Assembly: GCA_963783245.1 (NCBI GenBank)
Contig: CAWAMS010000008.1
Location: 72,817-136,816, forward strand
Direction of reading: 5' to 3'
Length of the DNA stretch: 64,000 nt
DNA from: Bog-473 sp963783245
GTDB lineage: Bacteria > Actinomycetota > Acidimicrobiia > Acidimicrobiales > RAAP-2
Part shown: positions 8,337 through 16,962 of the stretch, in pieces
How positions within the stretch are numbered: position 1 is the first letter of the stretch
Layout: each line of letters begins with the position of its first letter
Translations under genes and position numbers: made by a program
Notes under the pieces: generated by a model
Told to the model about the DNA's origin: nothing
What the model saw: only the letters and a program-made list of their open reading frames with translations
Database searches by the model: none

Positions 8337-8342
8337 CGCCGG

Positions 8343-9233
8343 ATGGGACTTCTCAATGATCGAGTAGCAGTGGTGACCGGAGCAGGGCGGGGGATCGGCC
8401 GCGACATCGCGCTCTGCCTGGCGGCGGAAGGGGCCAAGGTCGTGGTCAACGACGTCGGCGTGTCCCTGGGCGGAGACGGCACGGGTGAGAACCCGGCCGC
8501 CGACGTGTGCAAGGAGATCGAGGCGGCAGGAGGGAATGCCGTCCCCAACCACGATTCCGTGAGCGACTTCGACGGCGCGGGCCGCATCATCGCCACGGCG
8601 GTCGACTCGTTCGGCTCGATCGACATCCTGGTGAACAACGCCGGCATCGTGCGCGACCGCACGATCGTCAAAATGGACGAGTCGGACTACGACGCCGTCA
8701 TCGCCGTGCATCAGAAGGGCACGTTCAACACCGTCCGTCACGCCGCGCCGATCATGAAGGAGGCCGGGTACGGACGCATCGTGAACATGACGTCGTCGGC
8801 CGGGCTCCGGGGCAACTTCGGGCAGACCAACTACGGCGCGGCCAAGGCGGCGATCATGGGCATGACCTTCGTGTGGGCCGTGGAATTGGGCAAGTACGGC
8901 ATCACCGTCAACGCCATGGCGCCGGCCGGTCTCACCCGCATGACCGAGAGCCTCTACGCCGGGGCCGAGGCGCCGGCGGACCAGGACCCGGCGCTCAACG
9001 CGCCGCTCGTGGCCTTCTTGGCCAGCGAAGGCGCCTCCTACGTCAACGGGCAGGTGCTCGGGCGGACCGGCTTTGGCTACACGCTCTTCCAGACACCGCG
9101 TCAGATCGCCACCATGTGGGCCGACGGCGGGTGGACGCCCCAAGAGGTCGCGGACCACTTCCACGAGGTGCTGGGCCAGCACCTGCAGCCCGTGGGCATG
9201 GGCAACCATCCCCTCCTGGGCAAGAAGGACTGA
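8343..9233 (+). CDS. SDR-family oxidoreductase, (3R)-hydroxyacyl-CoA dehydrogenase-like
   Basis: This is a 296-residue SDR close to the dehydrogenase domain of peroxisomal multifunctional enzymes, which oxidise 3R-hydroxyacyl-CoA. Motifs are TGAGRGIG, VVNDVGVSLGGDGTG (a loop typical of this branch), DILVNNAGIVRD, the Ser in NMTSSAG and YGAAK. The longer C-terminus carries TPQEVADHFHEVLGQ, also found in the multifunctional-enzyme group. An aldehyde dehydrogenase follows after about 90 bp on the same strand. The precise acyl substrate is not determined. Confidence 0.88.
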   Translation: MGLLNDRVAVVTGAGRGIGRDIALCLAAEGAKVVVNDVGVSLGGDGTGENPAADVCKEIEAAGGNAVPNHDSVSDFDGAGRIIATAVDSFGSIDILVNNAGIVRDRTIVKMDESDYDAVIAVHQKGTFNTVRHAAPIMKEAGYGRIVNMTSSAGLRGNFGQTNYGAAKAAIMGMTFVWAVELGKYGITVNAMAPAGLTRMTESLYAGAEAPADQDPALNAPLVAFLASEGASYVNGQVLGRTGFGYTLFQTPRQIATMWADGGWTPQEVADHFHEVLGQHLQPVGMGNHPLLGKKD

Positions 9234-9324
9234 CGGCCGAAGGCTGACGTCGGCGGCTCGGGCGGGCGAAATGTGCCCGGGCGGAGGTAGGGTCGCGACC
9301 GAGCACACGGCAAGGGAGGGCATC

Positions 9325-10743
9325 ATGGACGTCCGCGACAAGATCTACATCAACGGAGCCTGGGTTCCATCGACCGGGACCGGCACCCTGGAGGTCATCG
9401 ACTCCACGACCGAAGAGGTCCTCGCCACCATCCCCGAGGGGACGCCCGAAGATGTCGACAAGGCCGTCGAGGCGGCTGCCGCCGCCTTCCCGGCGTGGGC
9501 GGCCACATCACGTGAGGAGCGGGCCAAGACGCTGCTCCGCATCGGCGAAGCCCTGGGTGCCCGCACCGACGAGATCGCCGACACCATCACCCACGAGCTG
9601 GGCATGCCCCGCTCGCTCTCCGGCATGATCCAGGTCGGCCTCCCCGCCGGCGCGTTCGCCGATGCGGCCCACGCCGCCGAGACCTTCCCCTGGGAGGAAG
9701 AGATGGGGAACTCGCTCGTCGTACGCGAGCCCGTCGGCGTCGTGGGCGCCATCACGCCGTGGAACTACCCGCTCTTCCAGATCGTGCTCAAGGTCGCCCC
9801 GGCACTGGCCGCCGGCTGCACCGTGGTGCTCAAGCCGAGCGAGGTCGCTCCCCTCAACGCGTTCGCCCTGGCCGAGGTCATCGACGAGGTGGGCCTGCCC
9901 GCCGGCGTCTTCAACCTGGTCACCGGCGTCGGGCCCGTCGTCGGCGAAGCCATCGCGTCACACCCCAAGGTGGACATGGTGTCGTTCACCGGCTCGACCC
10001 GGGCCGGCAAGCGGGTCATGGAACTGGCCTCGAACAGCATCAAGCGCGTGTCACTCGAGCTGGGCGGGAAGTCCGCCAACATCATGCTCGACGACACCGA
10101 CTTCGCCACGGCGGTGCCGGCGGGCCTGTTCGCCTGCTACATGAACTCGGGACAGACCTGCTCCGCCCTCACCCGGATGCTCGTCCCCCGCAACCGGCTG
10201 GCCGAAGTGGAGAAGCTGGCCCTCGAGGGCACCGCCGGCTTCGCGCCGGGTGATCCCTTCGAGGAGGGGAAGCTGCTCGGACCGCTCGTCTCCTCGGTAC
10301 AACGCGACCGGGTGCGGGCCTACATCAACAAGGGCATCGAGGAAGGCGCCAAGCTCGTCACCGGCGGCGCCGAGGCCCCCGACGGATTGGAGAAGGGCTT
10401 CTTCGTGCAGCCGACGATCTTCTCCGAGGTCACCCGCACCATGACCATCGCCCGGGAGGAGATCTTCGGCCCCGTCCTCTCCATCATCCCCTACGACACC
10501 GAGGAAGAGGCGATCGAGATCGCCAACGACACCCCGTACGGCCTCGCCGGCGCAGTCTGGAGCGGCGACCCGGCCCGGGCCGAGAAGGTGGCCCGGCAGC
10601 TCCGTACCGGCCAGGTCGACATCAACGGCGGCGCCTTCAACCCGAGCGCACCGTTCGGCGGCTACAAGCAGTCCGGCATCGGTCGCGAGCGCGGCCGTTA
10701 CGGCCTGGAGGAGTTCGTCGAGACCAAGTCGATGCAGCGCTGA
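9325..10743 (+). CDS. Aldehyde dehydrogenase family protein
   Basis: A full-length 472-residue NAD(P)-dependent aldehyde dehydrogenase, oxidising an aldehyde to the acid. It has the nucleotide-binding ITPWNYP and FTGSTRAGKRV, the general base Glu in LELGGKSAN, the nucleophile Cys in NSGQTCSAL, the EEIFGPVLS segment and PFGGYKQSGIGRE near the C-terminus. The ATG at 9325 is preceded by AGGGAGGG. The longer frame starting upstream at 9073 is rejected because it overlaps the SDR. Likely substrates are aliphatic or aromatic aldehydes. Confidence 0.95.
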   Translation: MDVRDKIYINGAWVPSTGTGTLEVIDSTTEEVLATIPEGTPEDVDKAVEAAAAAFPAWAATSREERAKTLLRIGEALGARTDEIADTITHELGMPRSLSGMIQVGLPAGAFADAAHAAETFPWEEEMGNSLVVREPVGVVGAITPWNYPLFQIVLKVAPALAAGCTVVLKPSEVAPLNAFALAEVIDEVGLPAGVFNLVTGVGPVVGEAIASHPKVDMVSFTGSTRAGKRVMELASNSIKRVSLELGGKSANIMLDDTDFATAVPAGLFACYMNSGQTCSALTRMLVPRNRLAEVEKLALEGTAGFAPGDPFEEGKLLGPLVSSVQRDRVRAYINKGIEEGAKLVTGGAEAPDGLEKGFFVQPTIFSEVTRTMTIAREEIFGPVLSIIPYDTEEEAIEIANDTPYGLAGAVWSGDPARAEKVARQLRTGQVDINGGAFNPSAPFGGYKQSGIGRERGRYGLEEFVETKSMQR

Positions 10744-10768
10744 ACAGCAGCGCCGGCGGCCCGACGAA

Positions 10769-11998
10769 CTAGCGCGCGTCCTCCAGCGGGTTGCGCCAGC
10801 CGGGGGATCCGGTGTGGCCGCCCGCCGAGACACGGAGCCCGATGAAGTTCCGCTGGGCCTCCACGGTGCCCGCGCCGAAGCACAGGCCGCGGATATCGCG
10901 GTAGGCCCGCTCCAGCGGGTACTCCCGGCTGAAGCCGTACCCGCCGTGGATCTGCATGGCCTCGTCACAGACGAACTTGGCCGCCAGGTTGGCGGCCGTC
11001 TTGGCCAGGGCCGTCTCGAGGGGCGGCGGGGTCCCACCCTCGCCGGCCAGACGCACGGCACGCCCCAACAGCAGACGGGCGCCCTCCAGCTGCACGGCCA
11101 TGTCCGCCAGCTTCCACTGCAGGCCCTGGAGGTCGGCCAGCGGTCGCCCGCCGATCACCCGCTCCTGCATGTAGCGCACGGCGTGCTCCATGGCGCCCTG
11201 GGCGGCCCCGACGCACATGGCGGCATTCCCGCACCGTTCGTGGTTCAGATGCGACAGGAGCACCTTGAAGGCACTCGTCGACGACGGGTCGCCCGCCAGC
11301 AGGATGTCCTCTTCCCGGATCTCCACGCCGTCGAAAGCCAGCTCGGCCTCCGTCGCGGCATGGATCCCCATCCCCTTGTGGCGGCCGGTGACCGAGACTC
11401 CTTCGCGATCGGTCGGCACGATCACCGCGCCGATGCCCTTCGCCCCCTCGCCGCCGGGCCAGCGGCACCAGACCAGCACACCCTGGGCCACGTGGCCCAG
11501 GGTGGAGTAGTTCTTGTAGGCGTTGAGACGCCAGCGACCGGGACCGTCCTCGGTGAGGGCGGCCCGCATGTTCTGGACCGCCGAACCGGCGTCGGGCTCG
11601 GTGATGCCGATGCTGACGATGGCGTCGCCGTCCGCAGCAGCGGGGAGCCAGCGCTCCTTCATGGCCTCGGGCCCGAGATGCTCGATGCCCCGGGGCGGCC
11701 CGTTGAAGGTCAGCTGGCAGCAGATGGCGGACGAGACGTCGGCCCGGGCAATCTCCTCGAGGACGATGGAGGCCTCGACGTCCCCCAGGCCCATGCCCCC
11801 GTACTTCTCCCCGATCGTGATCCGGAGGAGGTCGGCGCTCGCCAATGCCTTGCGCACTTCGGGCGGGATCTCACCGGTCTCGTCACCTTGTGAGGCCCGG
11901 GGCGCCACCTCTCGCAGAGCCACGTCGCGCGCCAGCTGGCGCAGCGCCGTCTGATCCTCTGTCTCGGCCAGGAGATCGACGCCCGAGGCCCCGCTCAT
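10769..11998 (-). CDS. Acyl-CoA dehydrogenase family protein
   Basis: This 409-residue flavoenzyme would oxidise an acyl-CoA to the 2,3-enoyl-CoA and pass electrons to ETF. Family segments include IGEKYGGMGLG, GITEPDAGSAVQNM, GHKGMGIHA-like RHKGMGIHAA, SHLNHERCGNAAMCVGAAQGAMEHAV and MQIHGGYGFSREYPLERAYRD. The usual catalytic YEGT near the C-terminus reads FGAGTVEAQ, so Ala replaces the common Glu; members with the base elsewhere exist. Its ATG overlaps the stop of the upstream thiolase by the ATGA arrangement, placing it third in a minus-strand operon HMGCS-like/DUF35, thiolase, ACAD. Confidence 0.9.
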   Translation of the reverse strand: MSGASGVDLLAETEDQTALRQLARDVALREVAPRASQGDETGEIPPEVRKALASADLLRITIGEKYGGMGLGDVEASIVLEEIARADVSSAICCQLTFNGPPRGIEHLGPEAMKERWLPAAADGDAIVSIGITEPDAGSAVQNMRAALTEDGPGRWRLNAYKNYSTLGHVAQGVLVWCRWPGGEGAKGIGAVIVPTDREGVSVTGRHKGMGIHAATEAELAFDGVEIREEDILLAGDPSSTSAFKVLLSHLNHERCGNAAMCVGAAQGAMEHAVRYMQERVIGGRPLADLQGLQWKLADMAVQLEGARLLLGRAVRLAGEGGTPPPLETALAKTAANLAAKFVCDEAMQIHGGYGFSREYPLERAYRDIRGLCFGAGTVEAQRNFIGLRVSAGGHTGSPGWRNPLEDAR

Positions 11999-13201
11999 CA
12001 GTCGCCGAGCTCGCTGCCGACGATCCCCACGAAGCTCACGCACTCGCCGGGAGCGCCGCCCAGGTTGTGGGTCAGGCCGAGCGTCCGGCCCTGGCTCACC
12101 GTGGCGATCTGGCGGTCGGCCGGAGCCTCACCACGCAGCTGCAGCCAGCACTCGAAGAGCATCCGGAGCCCCGAGGCGCCGATGGGGTGCCCGAAGCTCT
12201 TGAGCCCACCGTCGGGGTTGACCGGCAGCTCACCGTCGCGGTCGAACGTGCCCGCCAGCACCTCTTTCCATGCCGTGCCCCGGGTGGCGAACCCCATGTC
12301 CTCCATGAGGACCAGCTCGGTCGGCGTGAAGCAGTCGTGCACTTCGGCCATGGCCAGCTGGGCCCGGGGATCGGTGATCCCGGCCTGCTGGTAGGCGTCC
12401 TCGGCCGAGCGCACCACTTCGGGGAAGGTGGTGTAGTCGTAGCCCGGGATCGATCGGTCCCGCGGCGGGCCCGGCCACGAAGCTGAGGGCCTTCACGTAC
12501 AGAGGGTTGGCGCAGTACTTGTGGGCGTCCTCGACCCGGCAGATGATGGCCGCCGCCGCACCGTCGCTCACACCGCTGCAGTCGAACACACCGAGCTCCC
12601 CGGCCACCAGCGGCGCCTTGGAGATGGTCTCCATGGAGATCTCCTTTTGGAACTGCGCCCTTGGGTTGCGTGCTCCGTTCTGGTGGTTCTTGAAGGCGAT
12701 CCGGCTCATGACTTCCTTCATCTCGGACTTGTCCACGCCGTACTTGTGGCCGTAGGAGGGAGCCAGGAAGGAGAAGGCGGCGGGCGAGGAGAGGCCGGGG
12801 TCCGTCCCGTCCCCGACGGCGCGGATGCCGGTCAGGCCCGAGTAGCCGGTGTCCTTGAGCTTCTCGACCCCGATGGCCATGGCGGTGTCGTAGGCACCCG
12901 AGGCCACGGCGTAGCAGGCATTGCGGAAGGCCTCCGAGCCGGTGGCGCAGAAGTTCTCGACCCGGGTCACCGGCTTGTAGTCGAGCTTGAGCGGGCGCGA
13001 GAGCGTGATGCCCGACACCGAGGAGGTCATGGTCCCCAGCCAGAACGCGTCGATGTCGTGGATCGGCAACCCGGCCGAGGTCGACGCCTCGACGGCGGCA
13101 TCGGTCAGGAGATCGTCGATCCCCTTGTCCCACAACTCGCCGAATTTGGTGCAGCCCATCCCGATGATGGCCACACGGTCGCGGATACCTCTGCTCGCCA
13201 T
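11998..13201 (-). pseudogene. SCP2-type thiolase (acetyl-CoA acetyltransferase family), frameshifted
   Basis: Two frames make one SCP-x/SCP2-type thiolase of about 400 residues. The N-terminal part (13201 down to about 12465) has RVAIIGMGCTKFGELWD, the acyl-accepting Cys in ENFCATGSEAF, and GVSDGAAAAIIC. The second frame (about 12465 to 11998) carries IPGYDYTTFPEVVRSAEDAY, AEVHDCFTPTELV, the His of KSFGHPIGASG and HNLGGAPGECVSFV. The break lies in the tcccgc run near 12460; removing one base rejoins them as PAAG-DRSIPGYDY. GAGGAG precedes the ATG and the gene is coupled on both sides, so it is probably functional in the organism. Such thiolases cleave branched 3-ketoacyl-CoA. Confidence 0.85.
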
Positions 13202-13204
13202 GGT

Positions 13205-14668
13205 CTACTCCTCTGTGCTTGTTGCCGGTTCGGGCACCGCAGGGGCACCCTGTAGGGGACGGGCCTTCCAGAAATAATTGTGCACGCCGAGCGCGGTGTA
13301 GATGCGTCGGAACGTCATTTCGACCCGGCCGCCGATCGCGATCTCGGGCACGCTGACGTCCGTCATCTCACACCGGTAGCGCCCGCCGCCGTCGAAGTCG
13401 ACGATGACGCCCACCACGGGCGGCGAGAGGCTGTAGGCGAGGTGGTCAACCGTGAACGTCGCGATGGTCCCCCGCACATCGGCCAGCCGCTCAGGCTGCA
13501 TCTGGTCGATGGAGTGGCACTCGAGGCAGACCCGGGTCGGCGGTAGATGACGGAACCCACACACTTGACAACGGCTGGCGGCGAAGGCGTATTTCCAGGC
13601 CTCCGAGCGGTGCACGATCGGTGCCCCCGGGCGCTCGGGATCGGGGCGCCGCGGCGGCTCACGGTGCAACTGGCCCCGCCAGGCCAAGAAGGCCGCGTAG
13701 GACAGATCGTCCCGGCCCGCCGCCACCTGCTCGGCCACGCTCGGCACTTCGGCGGCACGCCGGGCGGCCTGGGCCGCCGGGAGGGCGTCGGTCGTGCGCA
13801 GGACCAGGGCGTCGGCGCCGTCCGCCAGGGAGAGCACCACAATGAGCTGGCCCGGAAGGGCACGCTCGAGCACGTCCGCCAGGGCCACCCCGGCCTGGGC
13901 GGCGCCGAGGTTGCCGATCGACGCCAGGAGGTCGGGGGCGATGGCGCCGGCCGGCACCCCGAGCCGGCCCGTCACGGCCTTGACCGCCCGCAGGTGCAGC
14001 CCCGTCACGATGGCGTGATCGATGTCGCTCTCGGTGGCGCCGGCGTCCTTGAGGGCATCGGCAAAGGCCTCGCGGGCCAGCGGGACGTACATCTCCTCGC
14101 CGAAGCGCTCCTCCCAGACGTGGGAGTCGGTTTCCCCGGGAACCCGCCAGCGATCGAGGAACTCGTCACTGGCCGAACCCCGCCCGACCAGTTCGGCCAC
14201 TGCGCCGTCGGCGCCGCACAGGAAGGCGGCGGCGCCGTCCCCGGCGTCGCGCTCTTCGGCCCCGCCGGCCAAGCCGGTCCGGAGATCGGCGGAGATGGCC
14301 AGCGTCCGGCGCCAGGGCGCCGCCTGCAGCGCCATCAGCAGCGTGCCCAGAGCCGAGCGCGGCGCGCCGGAGAAGTCGTAGGCCGCAGCGGACCGGTCGA
14401 GCCCGAGCGCCGCGTGCAGGGTGGTGGCGCTGGTCTTGTCGAGGTAGCCGGGCGCCGGCGTGGAGAACAGCAGGTCGTCGGGCAGGGCTGGGCGCAACGC
14501 CAGGGCCCGCCGGCCCGCCTCGACGCCCAGGGTGGTGGTGTCCTCGTCATACGAGGCCACGGCACGGGTGCCCTTGGGAGGTCCCGAGCCCAGCACCTGC
14601 GCGATGGCTGAGCGCTGCAGCCGCCAGTACGGCAGGTAGGTCCCCCATGTCACGATCCCAGCGTTCAT
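13205..14668 (-). CDS. HMG-CoA-synthase-like/thiolase-fold protein fused to DUF35 (Zn-ribbon/OB-fold) domain
   Basis: The 487-residue product has an N-terminal hydroxymethylglutaryl-CoA-synthase-like thiolase fold (AGIVTWGTYLPYWRL, LGVEAGRRAL, DGAAAFLCG, SIGNLGAAQAGVALADVLE) and a C-terminal DUF35 unit with a zinc ribbon C-x2-C-x11-C-x2-C at roughly residues 380-400 and an OB-fold ending YTALGVHNYFWKARPLQ. Where HMGCS has its nucleophilic Cys this protein reads AYDFSGAPRSALG, with no Cys. DUF35 proteins pair with thiolases in steroid and fatty-acid catabolism and supply acyl-CoA binding. It begins the operon and ends 3 bp before the thiolase. Start 14668 begins MNAGIVTWG, as in relatives. Confidence 0.85.
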   Translation of the reverse strand: MNAGIVTWGTYLPYWRLQRSAIAQVLGSGPPKGTRAVASYDEDTTTLGVEAGRRALALRPALPDDLLFSTPAPGYLDKTSATTLHAALGLDRSAAAYDFSGAPRSALGTLLMALQAAPWRRTLAISADLRTGLAGGAEERDAGDGAAAFLCGADGAVAELVGRGSASDEFLDRWRVPGETDSHVWEERFGEEMYVPLAREAFADALKDAGATESDIDHAIVTGLHLRAVKAVTGRLGVPAGAIAPDLLASIGNLGAAQAGVALADVLERALPGQLIVVLSLADGADALVLRTTDALPAAQAARRAAEVPSVAEQVAAGRDDLSYAAFLAWRGQLHREPPRRPDPERPGAPIVHRSEAWKYAFAASRCQVCGFRHLPPTRVCLECHSIDQMQPERLADVRGTIATFTVDHLAYSLSPPVVGVIVDFDGGGRYRCEMTDVSVPEIAIGGRVEMTFRRIYTALGVHNYFWKARPLQGAPAVPEPATSTEE

Positions 14669-14847
14669 CTCCGCCCTTCCGTCCCGGCGCGTTCTCGGGG
14701 TCGTTGCCGTCCCCATCGACTGCCTTCCCGATCGCCCCTCCATCGCCCTACCAGGCGATTTGGGCGAAAGAAGGGCTGACCTCCGACCCTCCACTTTACA
14801 CCGGCACCCCGGGGGCCGATCACGGAGCTCCCCGCCTCCACCGAGCC

Positions 14848-15588
14848 CTACGCCGTCGCCTCCACCACCATCACCCAGCTGTCGATCTCGAGGGCCCCGC
14901 CCCCGCCCGCCGAGCACCGCACGTCGCTGAATCCGGCTCCTTCCAGCCACCGCGTCCACTCGGGCGGGGTGGGGAGCCTGATGTAGTGCGAGGTGCGCCG
15001 GACCTCGCCCCCTCGATACACGGTGCGATCCGTCACCATCCGCCCCGTCAGCGGGTCGAAGCGGGAGACGTCGACCTGCGCGTCGTCACCCCGCCACTCG
15101 ACGGTCGCGTCGGGCGCCCCCGTGTAGTGACGGACCACGCCGTCGTGATGCATGGTCTCGATCAGCACGGTGCCACCGGGACGCAGGACCCGGTGGAACT
15201 CGGCCAGGACCCGCCGGCAGTCGTCATCGTCGTGATAGCCGAAGGAGGTGAACCAGCACACGACGGCGTCAAAGGGACCCGACACGGGCAACTGGCGCAT
15301 GTCGCCCCGGTGGTAGGCGACGCGGCTTCCCGGCCCGACCGGCTCGGCTTCGGCCAGGGCGATGAACTGCGTGGAGCGGTCGACCCCGGTCACGTCGTAG
15401 CCGGCGGAGGCGAGGCGGCGCGAGATCCGGCCAAGGCCACAGGGCACATCGAGGATGCGGGACCCCGGAGGCAGACCCAGCCGTCCCACGATCTCCGCCG
15501 TGTCCTTGTCCGAATAGCCGTCGTCGGTGAACTCGGCGTAGAAGTACAGGTAGTCGTCCCCGAAGGTGGCATCGACGTCGAAGTCCAT
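14848..15588 (-). CDS. Class I SAM-dependent methyltransferase
   Basis: The 246-residue protein has the Rossmann-like methyltransferase motifs: ILDVPCGLGRISRRLA (motif I, SAM binding), VTGVDRS with the acidic residue at the end of strand 2, GDMRQLPVSGPFDAVVCWFTSFGY (motifs II-III) and EFHRVLRPGGTVLIE. The downstream part with VEWRGDDAQVDVSRFDPLTGR resembles small-molecule methyltransferases in actinobacterial clusters. Substrate unknown. It is divergent from the LLM oxidoreductase starting at 15658. Confidence 0.9.
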   Translation of the reverse strand: MDFDVDATFGDDYLYFYAEFTDDGYSDKDTAEIVGRLGLPPGSRILDVPCGLGRISRRLASAGYDVTGVDRSTQFIALAEAEPVGPGSRVAYHRGDMRQLPVSGPFDAVVCWFTSFGYHDDDDCRRVLAEFHRVLRPGGTVLIETMHHDGVVRHYTGAPDATVEWRGDDAQVDVSRFDPLTGRMVTDRTVYRGGEVRRTSHYIRLPTPPEWTRWLEGAGFSDVRCSAGGGGALEIDSWVMVVEATA

Positions 15589-15643
15589 GGCCCATCTTCG
15601 CCGACAACCTCGCTTCGGGCTTCGACTCGGCCGCGGCGGGCGC

Positions 15644-15649
15644 TACGGT
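15644..15649 (+). promoter_or_regulatory. Candidate -10 element (TACGGT)
   Basis: TACGGT ends eight bases before the ATG at 15658 and no Shine-Dalgarno sequence is present. Confidence 0.4.
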
Positions 15650-15657
15650 CCCTTCAC

Positions 15658-16560
15658 ATGGCCCTCGCCCTCGGCATCATCACGCCGGTCCTGCACATGA
15701 ATCCGCGCTTCGACCCCCCGGCCTGGGAGACGACCGCCTCCGTCGAGGACGTGGTGACCGTGGTGAAGAGGGCCGAGGAGCTCGGCTTCGACTGGGTCGG
15801 GTGCTCGGAGCACATCGCCGTCCCTGCGGGTGGGCCCACCGTGCGCGGGGGACGGTACTGGGATCCCTTCTCGACGCTCGGTTTTCTGGCGGCACATACC
15901 CAGCGGATAGGCCTGCTGACCCATATGGCCGTCCTGCCCTACCACCACCCGTTGGAATTGGTGAAGCGCCTGGGCACGCTCGACATCCTCAGTCAGGGCC
16001 GCGTCATCGTCGGCGTCGGCGTCGGTTCGCTGCAGCCCGAGTTCGAGGTGCTGGGCCACACGTTCGAGGGGCGGGGCGAGCAATCGGACGACGCCATCAG
16101 GGCCCTCCGCGCCGCGTGGGGCACCCGGGTCCCGGAGTACCACGGGTCCCACTACGACTTCGAGGGCTTCGTCGTCGAGCCCTCGGGACTCCCCCGGCCG
16201 GTGCCGATCTGGGTGGGTGGGCGCACGCGCCGTTCACTGCGCCGCGCGCTGGAACTCGGCGACGCCTGGGTCCCCTTCGGCGGCAAGCTCGACGACCTCG
16301 CCGCCCTCCTGGCCGACGACGCGCTCGCCCGCGCCCGCCAGGACTACGCGACGGCGCACGGCGCCCCCCTCGAGATGATCCTCGCTCCCGAACCTCCCGT
16401 GGACCCGCTGGGAGATCCCGTGGGCACGGCGGCGTTCCTCGCCTCGTACGTCACACTCGGCGCCACGGGGTTCTGCCTCCGCTTCGAGCACCAGTCCCTC
16501 GCTCAGTACTGCGAGCAGATGGCGGCGATGGTCGACGTCGCCCCGCACATCGCCCACTGA
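15658..16560 (+). CDS. LLM-class (luciferase-like) flavin/F420-dependent oxidoreductase
   Basis: A 300-residue bacterial-luciferase-like TIM barrel. The N-terminal ALGIITPVLHMNPR, the segment EELGFDWVGCSEHIAVP, the strand RIGLLTHMAVLPYHHPLELVKRL, LDILSQGRVIVGVGVGS and the C-terminal RPVPIWVGGRTRRSLRRALELGDAW are all typical. Many actinobacterial members use coenzyme F420 instead of FMN. The substrate cannot be inferred. The start at 15658 is set by the family's N-terminal pattern; the longer open frame upstream has no similarity. Confidence 0.9.
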   Translation: MALALGIITPVLHMNPRFDPPAWETTASVEDVVTVVKRAEELGFDWVGCSEHIAVPAGGPTVRGGRYWDPFSTLGFLAAHTQRIGLLTHMAVLPYHHPLELVKRLGTLDILSQGRVIVGVGVGSLQPEFEVLGHTFEGRGEQSDDAIRALRAAWGTRVPEYHGSHYDFEGFVVEPSGLPRPVPIWVGGRTRRSLRRALELGDAWVPFGGKLDDLAALLADDALARARQDYATAHGAPLEMILAPEPPVDPLGDPVGTAAFLASYVTLGATGFCLRFEHQSLAQYCEQMAAMVDVAPHIAH

Positions 16561-16563
16561 GCG

Positions 16564-16962
16564 TCAGCGGACCACCACCCGCACCTGCCAGAGCAGGAGG
16601 AACTGCGGGCACGGCCGTCCCGACGCGCACGTGGGCGCACCGCCGGCGGTCAGTGTCGTGTGGCCGGCTTTGACCGCGGTGTAGAAGGCCGAGATCCCAC
16701 CGGCGCGGTACACGATCTTTCCGGAACGCCGAAGGAGGACGGGCCCGACTTGGCGCAACCCGCTCCATCGCAGCTCTGTCCCACCCAACGCCACCTTCAG
16801 GACCTGCCCCACCCGCACGTGCACGGTGCGGCCCCCGTCGGCCCGGTCGACGCACACCGTCCGACCGTGCGCAGGGCACCCTCCGCTGGTCATCGCCGGC
16901 GCCGCCTGCGCGTGTGGCGTCCCCAAGGCCACGATCGCGAGCACCAGGAGGACGAGCCTCAA
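16564..16962 (-). CDS. Small secreted protein, Ig-like/chagasin-like fold suspected
   Basis: The 132-residue product begins with a clear signal peptide (LRLVLLVLAIVALGTPHAQA, cleavage after AQA). The mature part has four Cys and a beta-rich pattern: TVHVRVGQVLKVALGG, then SAFYTAVKAGHTTLTA and a closing LLLWQVRVVV. This order resembles the chagasin/I42 inhibitor-type Ig fold, but that is inference from spacing. The TTG start at 16962 overlaps the TGA of the upstream acyl-CoA synthetase; no strong ribosome site is visible, so coupling is assumed. Confidence 0.55.
   Translation of the reverse strand: MRLVLLVLAIVALGTPHAQAAPAMTSGGCPAHGRTVCVDRADGGRTVHVRVGQVLKVALGGTELRWSGLRQVGPVLLRRSGKIVYRAGGISAFYTAVKAGHTTLTAGGAPTCASGRPCPQFLLLWQVRVVVR

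Noticed and set aside
13547..14611. 354-codon open frame on the plus strand
   Set aside because: Antisense to the HMGCS-like/DUF35 gene; no family likeness.
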